A stretch of 64,000 nucleotides of DNA, from contig NZ_LR215050.1 in the NCBI RefSeq assembly GCF_900660755.1, positions 1,178,001 through 1,242,000 on the forward strand, given 5' to 3'. The stretch comes from Acholeplasma hippikon. GTDB taxonomy: Bacteria; Bacillota_I; Bacilli_A; Acholeplasmatales; Acholeplasmataceae. Position 1 is the first letter of the stretch. Every line of letters starts with the position of its first letter. The position numbers and the translations under genes were made by a program. The notes beneath the pieces are model-generated. The model had not been told where the DNA came from. It worked only from the letters and a program-made list of their open reading frames with translations, and did no database searches. This document shows positions 43,401 through 50,572 of the stretch, piece by piece.

Positions 43401-44679
43401 TGCAATCAATGGGGTTGCTGGTAACTTCTGGGGAACAATCGATTTAAACTTAATTCAAAAACACATTATTGATTTTGACATCTTCCCATCATTAGAGGAT
43501 ATTATTATTGGTGAATTCCTAACTGAAGCACCAGAAACTGCATTCCCGTTTGTAGTTGATGTTGAAGTTTATAATGAATCCGGCTTAAAAGTAGATAAAG
43601 TTGGTAATGAATTAATCACGGTTAAAGTTCACTTTAATAAAGACATGGAAACATCCATTCCATTAAGAGTTGCCTTTGGTTCAAGTGCACCATATGCTGA
43701 ACGTTTAATTGAAGGTTCATATGAAACACCACGCATGTGGGTTGGAACATATCAATTAACTACTATTATTGAAAATGGTAATCAATTCTTTAGTATTCAA
43801 AATGGACACGTAGAAGGGCAATCGTTCTTTAGATTAATGCCTGATACAGCAAGATTTAGATTTGAAATTGATACAACCGCTGCACAAGCTATGTTAATGC
43901 AAGCAGAAGCTACTTATGAAGGTATTAGATTAACTTGGTTCCAAGATGACTTTGATACATTAGCAGGATTTAATATTTATAGAAGTGAACAAGAACATGG
44001 TTTATATACAAGGATTAATCAATATGTTTTAGGTATTGATGAAACGACATTATTAGATACTTCTGTACAACCAGGAAAGATGTATTACTATAACTTTACT
44101 GTTGTTAAGACAGATCTTACAGAATCAGAACCTTCCGGCAAAGTGATTGTAAGAGCGTTTGATAAAATGGCTCCAAATATTTACCATACAAGAATTTATC
44201 AAGCATTTACAAATTCAAACTTAGTTATTTCTGCAATTATTAATGATAATATTGCTGTAAACTCGGCTAAGGTTTACTACAGAATTACAGGCGCTGATAC
44301 ATGGAAAGTTTTAACAATGACAAACAATAATGATAAGTATACTGCAGTTATTTCTTCAAGTGATATTACACTTGCTGGATTAGAGTACTATATCGAAGCA
44401 TTCGATGGCATTAACTATACTCGAGATGGAAATGCCGAAAATCCAATTAACACAGTTGTTCAACTTGCGGTTGACAGCAGTGCTAAGGGAGATGTGAATG
44501 GTGATGGCATCGTATCAACACTAGATGCATTAATGATGCTTCAAGCAATTAATGGACGTTTAAACTTGACAGCAGAACAATTCTTAAAAGCAGACTTAGA
44601 TAATAGTGGTAACTTATCAACTTGGGAAGTATTAAAAGTCTTACAATATGCAAGTGGACAAATTTCATCACTTAACTAA
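37456..44679 (+). CDS. Giant subtilisin-family (S8) lipoprotein with C-terminal type I dockerin
   Basis: A 2407-aa protein. The signal peptide has lipobox LVAC. A prodomain (about 45-145, fervidolysin-like) is followed by an S8 protease with the full catalytic set: Asp198 (AVIDTGVD), His253 (HGHGTHVAG), Asn343 (AAAGND) and Ser422 (SGTSMAAPY). After a beta-helix-like section (about 640-920) come Big2-like Ig modules (about 1000-1225), an RCC1-like propeller (about 1230-1510), three SbsA/Big_5-like Ig modules (about 1525-1930) and an Fn3-like domain (about 2150-2240). The last ~65 residues form a dockerin with two calcium-loop repeats, DVNGDGIVSTLDALMML from residue 2346 and DLDNSGNLSTWEVLKVL from 2380. 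It is probably a surface protease docked on the cohesin protein of the same operon. AAAGGGG precedes the ATG. Confidence 0.9.
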   Translation: MKKIFLSVMFIVSLLFLVACNVKDKGDSEYVYNGKDREEVTHFDKDGNLLVPFDVAYQLEVDEASYDSHTALVKMKKYDLGRLQHKLYELGALEIEQNVNLGNEAWYLIKLQDDKKPKDFIKAARQVEGFIFVDYNYLHKTETVGSYNEVDIDDVLNNPRIGEQWYLDAFGVKDTWDYLEEQNMNSGGDSSVVVAVIDTGVDYNHKDLAANMWVNAREIPNNGIDDDGNGYIDDYYGINTIANNTEVLDDHGHGTHVAGIIAAANNKEGIVGIAYQTKIMAIKAGMSSGFFTQSSIAQAIIYAYENGADVINMSFGGSSLSLAVQDALSLAYTRSVLVAAAGNDGLPNELIPGWFGPVIPNYPAAVPYVIGVMSVGPSGLQSGFSNWDGYAYSNIEYEVYAPGEAILSTLPNDRYGAWSGTSMAAPYVSAVAALLRSKYTDREIYTNKFIMGQINGASKLEAWTFIPVQINVPMIVDSLSAFTTLPKPQINLNDYYLFDSKKLSSKNNGDGYVDAGEIIDVGVVIRNRWGMSKDTIVTIDTLTPGGVTDPYVEIIKGEYNFQGVGTYSTKDNLERNGSEIKGVEESLRIKLREDTPNDYVVKLNVNITYKNGLDEEDQTAYRNKDEYIIFNVRRGTILPSVVREDTTLTKDNFYILANTMTVLPGVTLTVEPGTQIQFWSNDPNDAYAENSMAYINVQGRMIVHGTEEEKIKIFPSELMNQFRVEIRESSAGFVSFDYVEISNPHLRITEARHTYFTKIYPNMPDYYRYLSEGKIHESYGGLELSINNVYQSIFYGMTGYYYYYKPQFYGNLYDSIIVQSTINFRSGVLENNVILNNYKEGEYDSIASTYYASSNGVSVNNITFDNYTGKTYIRLYSNSSKLPESWDKLAERLDAKVATFENVQTIERLFGNYYDLAYFSAKKINGNLTFDDGSVIGSDSNYPYHGYFNSNYKAHALPSQAVNYAYFEFTKENYISSFNVIDSNIYLDLEDNHQIQISQYDATNLIYESSDNYILTVDDNGLIKPNNIGQAKVIIYTEDFGFSTEITVNVSHQLSLEEVIVYPIDEIMDVNQAFQLEYELYPYNTTERKLIFESSNPSVASVNEHGYIITKDVGDVTIFIKNQQGDVLNEVNFKVSNKIKSLQFTRNKLQTTLANDDDIQLIINPIYGDKEDLVITSTNPEVAYFDGEKLVKVQNGYTLIEAYVKGTDLAAELYLEVVDEVISNEIDKVVATYSHVFVLSNNEIYAWGEYISIPRKITSNTEMKIVDFYAHDYTLILIDENGTTLMSYLSSNGTLNQTNSNFDFNQITNIKHIFRARYQDTYYLINDKDELFSIGNNYYGLIGDGTTTNVNVPYKLMNNVKEVYSTNYYTFILTKTNDLYRIGGSNNTGNKPTLIYRNIKQVYQFYHSVSFYDDQNYYNFGIYDYEPTITEYLYVNSESYQKFQMIIEGNTLYLGDGNRISPIEKEMIYTFESNIIDVKQSYRDMVVITENEIYMIGRNDYNMHLLNNTRSNTGISNIILKSGITTPNLQIENSNIYHSRLEDDSIVIEFNQEIFKDRNFTRIYVNNGSTGRSIPINTRIDGNKLIITSSSFVHGQYYYVVVQDYSVRNVNGKQNTYYSQSFNYYGIDRPIEVISPNVDDSKVFEQDKIEYKVKFNLVIMSNNFGNIHLLNEGNEVIDSITLSLVNNELIVRGTLLNGTYRLIIPEDAFANYHGRSSEALEFSFSVDKKLVYQTNSHENNLRKAIDEEIKLTFANDITLDVNGISILTSDGNLVEFDTEVIENQLIIKPTLVHGMNYQVVILENRIVDSLGLVNEKFEFRFETYQPIELLGQSILDQATNISTRQDFKFYFNYAQIGPAYQQIKLTEKTEQSVSINKSLNKGVLNVWSTGVLKQGTEYQLVIPENALIDENGIGNELIEVNFETYTNNRKAISREDIDEIIRKLYLSGYNTSFTGNAILNNFNLTNLDLWFRIQGQSTDSYTAINGVAGNFWGTIDLNLIQKHIIDFDIFPSLEDIIIGEFLTEAPETAFPFVVDVEVYNESGLKVDKVGNELITVKVHFNKDMETSIPLRVAFGSSAPYAERLIEGSYETPRMWVGTYQLTTIIENGNQFFSIQNGHVEGQSFFRLMPDTARFRFEIDTTAAQAMLMQAEATYEGIRLTWFQDDFDTLAGFNIYRSEQEHGLYTRINQYVLGIDETTLLDTSVQPGKMYYYNFTVVKTDLTESEPSGKVIVRAFDKMAPNIYHTRIYQAFTNSNLVISAIINDNIAVNSAKVYYRITGADTWKVLTMTNNNDKYTAVISSSDITLAGLEYYIEAFDGINYTRDGNAENPINTVVQLAVDSSAKGDVNGDGIVSTLDALMMLQAINGRLNLTAEQFLKADLDNSGNLSTWEVLKVLQYASGQISSLN

Positions 44680-44685
44680 TTAAAA

Positions 44686-44718
44686 AAAAGTGGACAATGT
44701 CGTATTGTCCACTTTTCT
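44686..44718 (+). terminator. Terminator of the cohesin/dockerin operon
   Basis: Ten-bp stem AGTGGACAAT/ATTGTCCACT with a 5-nt loop, flanked by A and T runs. Confidence 0.9.
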
Positions 44719-44816
44719 TATTTAGATTTGAATTAAAGGAATTTATATGCAAAGTATTGTTGTGTTTATAAGAAAGAATAGTTGATTATATATTGAATAT
44801 TATATACAATAGAATT

Positions 44817-44953
44817 ACCATAAAGAGAAGGAGAGAGACAAGCTCTATGACCCTTCAGCAACCTGCCTAAGGTAAGGTGCTAATGCTTGATTGATGGTTA
44901 TATATAATCCTAGTTATTTATATGCCATCAAACGATGGCATTTTTCTTTTTTT
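44817..44953 (+). promoter_or_regulatory. SAM-I (S-box) riboswitch with terminator
   Basis: The aptamer at about 44817-44899 holds the S-box core: AAGGAG, GCTCTATGA, CCTTCAGCAACC and AAGGTGCTAA in order, with P2 (GAAGG/CCTTC) and P1 (ACCAT/ATGGT). A terminator follows at 44922-44941 (ATGCCATC/GATGGCAT) with a T-run to 44953. TTGATGG at 44891-44897, which includes part of the P1 3' strand, can instead pair with CCATCAA at 44925-44931, giving the antiterminator. SAM binding would turn off the 102-aa gene that follows. Confidence 0.9.
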
Positions 44954-44970
44954 GGTAGAAAGAGGAATGT

Positions 44971-45279
44971 ATGGAAAACATATTAGCAAAAAATATAGAT
45001 AAAATCTTTTATGATAAGAGAAGTTACTTAGATTATTTATATGATTTAAATAAAGAGATTAAAAATAAATTAGAAAAAATAAAAAAAGAACTTGATCAAA
45101 AAATAAAAGTAATTACAATAGAAACACTAAGAGATATTATTAATGTAAAAAACATTGAAGATTATGAAAGTTATTATCGTTATTTGTTTGTTAAAGAGTG
45201 TCTGATGATTAAAATTAAGATGGTTAGTCTTTATATGAAGGATACTGACTTTAAAAACGGAATAAAAGGTAGTTTATAA
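44971..45279 (+). CDS. Unknown protein controlled by a SAM riboswitch
   Basis: A 102-aa helical, Lys/Ile-rich protein without signal peptide or membrane segment (a coiled-coil-like stretch around LNKEIKNKLEKIKKELDQKI). AGAGGAATGT provides a ribosome binding site and the start is 18 nt after the riboswitch terminator. S-box targets are normally methionine or SAM synthesis, salvage or transport genes; this product resembles none of these. A remnant or a small regulator is possible. Confidence 0.6.
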   Translation: MENILAKNIDKIFYDKRSYLDYLYDLNKEIKNKLEKIKKELDQKIKVITIETLRDIINVKNIEDYESYYRYLFVKECLMIKIKMVSLYMKDTDFKNGIKGSL

Positions 45280-45411
45280 TATAAATTAGTAAAGTGTAAG
45301 ATAATTTAGTTATACTGATTTTAGATAAGTAAGAAATCCACTACTAGGTGTGGGATACTTATTTAATAAAACATCTTAATAAAAGCATTGAAAGAGAAAG
45401 AGAAGTATTTA

Positions 45412-45876
45412 ATGATAAAAAGAAAAGCACTGATTTCACTTGGGATAGCAATCAATTTGTTTATTTGGATTAACTCGATTTTACCGGGCAACGATAGTGC
45501 AAACTTAAGTGGTGGTATCACTGAGTTCATCTATCATATTTTAAATAAATTAAATATCGGTATAAGTATCGATTTATTGTCGCTAATGATTAGAAAACTT
45601 GCTCATTTTACGGAGTTTTTTATCCTAGGAATTACTTGGGTTTTTATTTTTAAAAAGTATAATTATAGATACCCAATAACATTTATTTATGGATTATTGG
45701 TTGCTTTAATTGATGAATTTATTCAGTATTTCATCCCAGGCCGAGCATCAAGTATTTTCGATGTTGCAATTGATGGTGCTGGTGTACTTTTTGGATTATT
45801 AATTATATATTTACTTGAAGTATTTATATTAAGAAAAAATGAAATATATATAGATAAAGAAAAAGCAGATGAATAG
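45412..45876 (+). CDS. VanZ-like membrane protein
   Basis: A 154-aa protein with about four membrane helices. VanZ hallmarks are RKLAHFTEFFILG (about residue 60) and DEFIQYFIPGRASSIFDVAIDGAG (about 103-126). The family's biochemical role is unclear; VanZ gives low-level teicoplanin resistance in enterococci, which makes little sense in a wall-less cell, so another membrane role is likely. ATG 45412 is preferred over a TTG at 45388. A hairpin ahead of it at about 45328-45363 may be the terminator of the previous gene. Confidence 0.85.
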   Translation: MIKRKALISLGIAINLFIWINSILPGNDSANLSGGITEFIYHILNKLNIGISIDLLSLMIRKLAHFTEFFILGITWVFIFKKYNYRYPITFIYGLLVALIDEFIQYFIPGRASSIFDVAIDGAGVLFGLLIIYLLEVFILRKNEIYIDKEKADE

Positions 45877-45887
45877 TCATCTGCTTT
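45862..45887. terminator. Bidirectional terminator
   Basis: AAAGCAGATGA/TCATCTGCTTT with a 4-nt loop and T-runs on both strands, between the convergent VanZ-like and DJ-1 genes. Confidence 0.88.
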
Positions 45888-45891
45888 ATTT

Positions 45892-46413
45892 TTACTTTTT
45901 GAGTGCTTTGATTAACTCAGGTAAATAAAGTGGTAAATCTGGTGGACGACGTGCACTAATAATGTGTCCATCGCTAACAACAGGTTCATCTGCCCAAAGT
46001 GCACCAGCATACATCATATCATCTTTAATACCGGGGGTTGAAGTCATACGGACATCTTTTAAAATACCGGCAGAACTTAATACCCAACCAGCATGACAAA
46101 TCACACCAATAATCTTTTTATTATCATGCATGTATCTTACAAAGTTTAAAACTTCTGGAAGACGTCTTAAATAATCTGGTGCCCATCCACCGGGGATAAT
46201 GATACCATCGTATGATTTAATATCCACTTGTTTAAAGGCAACATCTGATTTTGTATGTAAACCGTATTTACCTTTATAATCTTTGTTTGCTTCTTCAGCA
46301 GCAATTGTTACTTCACATCCAGCTTCTTTTAATCGAATCATTGGATAGAAGAATTCTAAATCGTCAAAATCATTTGAAACAATGGTTAAGACTTTTTTTC
46401 CTAATAATTCCAT
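45892..46413 (-). CDS. DJ-1/PfpI family protein
   Basis: A 173-aa protein with a class I glutamine amidotransferase-like fold. The nucleophile-elbow cysteine is in GVICHAGWVL, and IIIPGGWAPDYLR is the other conserved strand-loop. Members act as deglycases, chaperones or, less certainly, peptidases. GGAGG precedes ATG 46413; the longer frame to 46458 lacks support. Confidence 0.88.
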   Translation of the reverse strand: MELLGKKVLTIVSNDFDDLEFFYPMIRLKEAGCEVTIAAEEANKDYKGKYGLHTKSDVAFKQVDIKSYDGIIIPGGWAPDYLRRLPEVLNFVRYMHDNKKIIGVICHAGWVLSSAGILKDVRMTSTPGIKDDMMYAGALWADEPVVSDGHIISARRPPDLPLYLPELIKALKK

Positions 46414-46473
46414 GTCATACCTCCACAGTTTCATTATATAGTTAAAATAAAATATCAATATTTATTTGCATGA

Positions 46474-46500
46474 AAAAACCCAATCATTAAGACTGGGTTT
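46474..46500 (-). terminator. Terminator of the TetR gene
   Basis: Minus-strand stem AAACCCA.../...TGGGTTT followed by TTTTTT, at the TetR stop codon. Confidence 0.85.
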
Positions 46501-47089
46501 ACTTGATATCGAAGTATTTCATGAATAAATCAATATGATTCACAAAGATTGATTCATCTTTAACCAAGAATCCTTCTGGATCGTTAGTTAAGTATTTTTC
46601 ATAGAAGTGGTAAACGAAGAATGAATGATACATCTTCGCAGCAAGTTTTGGATCTTCAGTACGCATTAAACCCTTATCCATTAATGATTTAAAGTAATAA
46701 GTATAAGCGGTTCTAGGTTTAACGATAAATTCTTCATGTAATAATTTTTTTAAACGTTGACTTGAAAATTCTTCTGGAATTAGTATTCCTGTTAGTGTAT
46801 TAATATGTTTTTGTTCAAAAAATTGATTTGTCTTTAATGAGATGTTTTTAAAAAACTCTTTTGGACTTAAATCAGTTACCTTATATAGAGGATAAACATT
46901 TTCTTTTAATTCATTTACTAATTCATTAGCAATATCTAAGAGAATATCTTCCTTAGATTTGTAGTGATTGTAAATAGAAGAAGCTTTGATTCCTGCGCTT
47001 TTTGCAAGATCACGCATACCTAAATTTTGATAACCATATTGTGAGAATAATTCAATTGCGTTCTTGTAGATGAGTTCTTTAGTTGTCAT
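46499..47089 (-). CDS. TetR-family transcriptional regulator
   Basis: A 196-aa regulator. The N-terminal HTH reads FSQYGYQNLGMRDLAKSAGI then SSIYNHYKSKEDIL; the helical C-terminal part would bind a ligand and dimerise. GGAGG precedes the start. Its divergent neighbour is the 67-aa membrane protein at 47293; the target genes are unknown. Confidence 0.88.
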   Translation of the reverse strand: MTTKELIYKNAIELFSQYGYQNLGMRDLAKSAGIKASSIYNHYKSKEDILLDIANELVNELKENVYPLYKVTDLSPKEFFKNISLKTNQFFEQKHINTLTGILIPEEFSSQRLKKLLHEEFIVKPRTAYTYYFKSLMDKGLMRTEDPKLAAKMYHSFFVYHFYEKYLTNDPEGFLVKDESIFVNHIDLFMKYFDIK

Positions 47090-47292
47090 AATAATCCTCC
47101 ATACGATTGATAACTAACTACATTTTAGTCATAGAAAACTACTTTGTCAAACAAATCGTGAATAATACATATAAATATACGCATGTGTATGCACGTATGT
47201 GTGAGAAAATAGATAAAAGTTAATCAAAAAATTGCGAAAATATAAAAACCATGATATAGTATTGATAACATAAATTTAAAAGGAGTCAAACC

Positions 47293-47496
47293 ATGAAAAA
47301 TTTCCTTAAAGCTAAAAAAGACCTAATCCTTGCTATTTCACTTATTGTTATTGCATTACTACCAACATTCATTACACTATTTGTTAAAGGTAGAACACTT
47401 GTTGATCTAGGATTATTACTTACTGCAATTTTAGTTATTGCTTTAATTCTTCCAATTGTGAATGCATTAAAGCGTAATGCAAACAAGTCAAAATAA
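47293..47496 (+). CDS. Small two-span membrane protein
   Basis: A 67-aa protein with two membrane helices (ILAISLIVIALLPTFITLFV and LGLLLTAILVIALILPIV) and basic ends. AAAGGAG precedes the ATG and a strong terminator follows. No family is recognised. Confidence 0.65.
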   Translation: MKNFLKAKKDLILAISLIVIALLPTFITLFVKGRTLVDLGLLLTAILVIALILPIVNALKRNANKSK

Positions 47497-47510
47497 GAAA
47501 ACTTAAGAAT

Positions 47511-47556
47511 AACACCCTGTTGAGGCATAAAAAATGCTTGAAACAGGGTGTTTTTG
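47511..47556 (+). terminator. Terminator of the small membrane-protein gene
   Basis: Eleven-bp stem AACACCCTGTT/AACAGGGTGTT, with an inner GCAT stem, followed by TTTTTG. Confidence 0.88.
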
Positions 47557-47590
47557 TTCAAAAAGGGGGACGAAAAGCATAAAAAAACAT

Positions 47591-47606
47591 TTGAAAACGT
47601 TTTCAA
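47591..47606. promoter_or_regulatory. CcpA-like (cre) operator upstream of oppA
   Basis: The perfect palindrome TTGAAAACGTTTTCAA fits the cre consensus WTGNAANCGNWNNCW. It lies just upstream of the probable oppA promoter (TAAAAT at about 47640), so it could mediate carbon control of the peptide transporter. Another LacI-family regulator is possible. Confidence 0.55.
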
Positions 47607-47677
47607 TACGTATTATTGTTGATTTTTGTTATTTTTTGGTAAAATACTATTAAATATTTTTTAAGGAGAGAGAAAAA

Positions 47678-50377
47678 ATGAAAAAAGTATTATACGGATT
47701 CTTACTTTTATCATTAACATTACTAGTTGCATGTACTAAGACAAACAATGCTCCAGTGATTAGCGGTGCTAACGATACATCTATCGTTGTAGGCACAGCC
47801 TTCGACCCTAAAGCAGGCGTTACTGCTTCAGATAAAGAAGACGGCAATCTAACTGACAAAATTGTTGTAACAGGCACAGTAGATGTTAATACAGTAGCTA
47901 CTTATACACTTACTTACTCAGTAACTGACAGTGGCGACAAAACAACAGAAAAAATTAGAAAAGTGACAGTAACAGAACCAAACTTAGATGGTACAAAATA
48001 TAATGGCGTACTAAATCTTAAGTTTGCAGATGCGGACACTAAACATACATTCTTCGCAGCTGCAGAAAAATACCTATTAGACTACATGGCTGGTGGTATT
48101 CCGTACTACGTTGCTAACTCATTCAGTTTATTAGCTGATCGTGTTACATTACCTGTAACAGATTACATCCCATCATATGGTTGGGGTACAAGATTAGCTG
48201 AGATCACTAAAGATGACTCACAAGTTTTAGGTGTTGACGGTACTTATGGTCAAGCTGGTAAATATACTTACCGTGACTGGAATAACCAAGACTTCTCAAC
48301 ATTAAACTACTGGATCTATGATGACTCAGTTTCAGCTACATACTTAGACTTTATCGAAGGTACATTCTTCCGTGCTACATTAAACGATGCTAGAAACGGT
48401 TGGGAATTCGTTCCAGCATTAGCTGCTAAAGCTCCTGAAGCTCCAGCTGCTAGCCAAGAAATCGTTAACGGTAAAGTAACATCTAAAGTATGGAGAGTTA
48501 CATTAAGACAAGACTTAGAATGGGCATTCAACTCAAATATTAATACTACAGGATTTGACTTAAAGATTGATGCTAATGACTTCTACTGGACATACAGAGA
48601 AGCATTAACAAGAAACTTCTTCCGTGCAATTTCAGGTGGTGGTGACTTCGTATCAGAAATCCAAGGAGCAGAAGGTTATTCTAAATTAGCTTCTGAAATC
48701 TATGGTGCTGGTGGTACTCCAACAGCTGATCAATTAGCTGCATTAGACGCTGAATGGGCTAAAGTTGGTATCAAGAAGATTGATGACTACACATTAGAGT
48801 TCACAACTAAGAATGCTAAAGCATTATTCGATGTGTACTACTTAATGGGATGGCCAGCAATGAACGAAGATTTATATAAAAAACATGGCAACCAATATGG
48901 TACAAACGAATTAACAGTTGCTTCATCTGGTGAATACATCATGAATTCACACGAATCAGGTAAAGTAACAAGATACATTAAGAATGAGAAATATCCTCAT
49001 GCTTCAGAAACTCAATGGACTGGTTGGGATATCTATATCTACAACTCATCAGAAGTTGCGTTCCAAGCATTCTTAGATGGTAAATTAGAATCAGCAGCAA
49101 TTCCAAATGCTCGTTTATCTGAATTTATCTCAGATCCAAGATTATTACAAACTCCAGATGCTACAACTTGGAGATTAAACGTAAACGGTCTTAAGACTGT
49201 TGAAGCTCAACAAGCTCAATTCCCTGGTTCAACTTATGTTCCAGAACCAATCTTAGGCTATGTTGAAATGAGAAAAGCTATGTACTTCATCTTAGATAGA
49301 CAAGCGCTACAAGAAGACTGGGTACCAGCTTCAGGTTTAGGTCATACTTACTTCTCATCTGCATACTATGTAGATCCAGAATCAGGTATTCCTTACCGTT
49401 CAACTCCTCAAGGTCAAGCAGTAGCTGACGAATATCAATTCGAATCTTGGGGCTTCAACGCAGGTTTAGCACAAGCTTACTTCAATGCAGCAGTAGAAAA
49501 AGCAATCGCTGAAGGTTTCTACACTGCAGGTACAGCAGCTAACCCAACAGTTATTAACTTAGAAGTTAGATTCATGCAATTATCAACTTCACAAGCTACA
49601 CAATTACGTGCAGACTTCGTGAAACAAGAATTTGAAAAACTATATGATTCAACTAACCATGTTAAGATTGCAGTAGAAATCTTAGATACTCCATTCCCTG
49701 GAATCTACTATGATTACATGATGGTTGGTGAATTCGATGTTGCTATCGATGGTATCTCAGGTTCAGCATTAGATGCATCTTCATTCTTAGATGTATTCTC
49801 ATCAGACAACCGTGGTGGATTCACAATTAACTGGGGTGTTGATACTTCATTACCAGTAATTCCAGTTGAATGGGATCATGACGGAAATCCAAATACTCCA
49901 AAGATCACTCAATTATTCTCATTTGATGCGATTGCTACAGCCTTAAATGGTAAAGCTACAATCGTTGATGGTGATGATGTTCCACCAGTATTAGTACCTG
50001 GTGATTATGCAACTTGGACAGATGTTAAGAATCACTTAGAAGACTTCGTTGATGTGACTGTTTTACCTACATTTGCAGGTGAAGGATTCCAAATCTTAGA
50101 AGATGAATCAGCATTAGGTGGAATCTGGGTAGTATTACCAGCTAACTACACATTTGCTGAAGTTAAAGCATTATTCGAAGATTTAGGATACACTTACTTC
50201 TCGGCTGAAGATTATGAAGGTGAGTGGGGAGCTGAATTTGCTAAAGGAAGCACATATGTTATCTATGGTCCAGACTGGGCTGAAGGTGGAGATAGTGCTG
50301 ACTGGGCAGCAGAATACGGCTTAGTTGCTCCAACAGATGCTGAAGGTAACTTATTACCATCAATCTTACTTTACTAA
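47678..50377 (+). CDS. oppA: Oligopeptide-binding lipoprotein with N-terminal Ig-like domain
   Basis: An 899-aa substrate-binding protein of the SBP_bac_5 family. The signal peptide has lipobox LVAC, then an Ig-like module of the DUF5011 kind (about residues 25-105), then the binding domain (NDFYWTYREALTR; ASSGEYIMNSHESGKVTRYIKNEKY; MRKAMYFILDRQAL). It is much longer than the usual ~550 aa because of the N-terminal module and C-terminal additions. It presents peptides to OppBCDF. GGAGAG precedes the ATG. Confidence 0.9.
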   Translation: MKKVLYGFLLLSLTLLVACTKTNNAPVISGANDTSIVVGTAFDPKAGVTASDKEDGNLTDKIVVTGTVDVNTVATYTLTYSVTDSGDKTTEKIRKVTVTEPNLDGTKYNGVLNLKFADADTKHTFFAAAEKYLLDYMAGGIPYYVANSFSLLADRVTLPVTDYIPSYGWGTRLAEITKDDSQVLGVDGTYGQAGKYTYRDWNNQDFSTLNYWIYDDSVSATYLDFIEGTFFRATLNDARNGWEFVPALAAKAPEAPAASQEIVNGKVTSKVWRVTLRQDLEWAFNSNINTTGFDLKIDANDFYWTYREALTRNFFRAISGGGDFVSEIQGAEGYSKLASEIYGAGGTPTADQLAALDAEWAKVGIKKIDDYTLEFTTKNAKALFDVYYLMGWPAMNEDLYKKHGNQYGTNELTVASSGEYIMNSHESGKVTRYIKNEKYPHASETQWTGWDIYIYNSSEVAFQAFLDGKLESAAIPNARLSEFISDPRLLQTPDATTWRLNVNGLKTVEAQQAQFPGSTYVPEPILGYVEMRKAMYFILDRQALQEDWVPASGLGHTYFSSAYYVDPESGIPYRSTPQGQAVADEYQFESWGFNAGLAQAYFNAAVEKAIAEGFYTAGTAANPTVINLEVRFMQLSTSQATQLRADFVKQEFEKLYDSTNHVKIAVEILDTPFPGIYYDYMMVGEFDVAIDGISGSALDASSFLDVFSSDNRGGFTINWGVDTSLPVIPVEWDHDGNPNTPKITQLFSFDAIATALNGKATIVDGDDVPPVLVPGDYATWTDVKNHLEDFVDVTVLPTFAGEGFQILEDESALGGIWVVLPANYTFAEVKALFEDLGYTYFSAEDYEGEWGAEFAKGSTYVIYGPDWAEGGDSADWAAEYGLVAPTDAEGNLLPSILLY

Positions 50378-50402
50378 GATTAAAAGTAAATAATTAATAG
50401 AG

Positions 50403-50455
50403 TTATACAACAAGAAAAAACCACTCTTCAAACGAAGGGTGGTTTCGTTGTATAA
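50403..50455 (+). other. Long hairpin between oppA and oppB without a T-run
   Basis: Outer arms TTATACAAC/GTTGTATAA (50403-50411 with 50447-50455) enclose a stem AAACCACTCTTC paired to 50434-50445. No T-run follows. It is better read as a 3' mRNA stabiliser or processing site that lets oppA be expressed above oppBCDF than as a full terminator. Confidence 0.6.
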
Positions 50456-50572
50456 AAAATACAAAATTTATATGAAATTATGTTTTTTTAATATTATACA
50501 TTATATATTTTTAAAATAAATGAAATTTTGATATAATATATAATATTATATAAAAATAGATAGGAGATTCAC

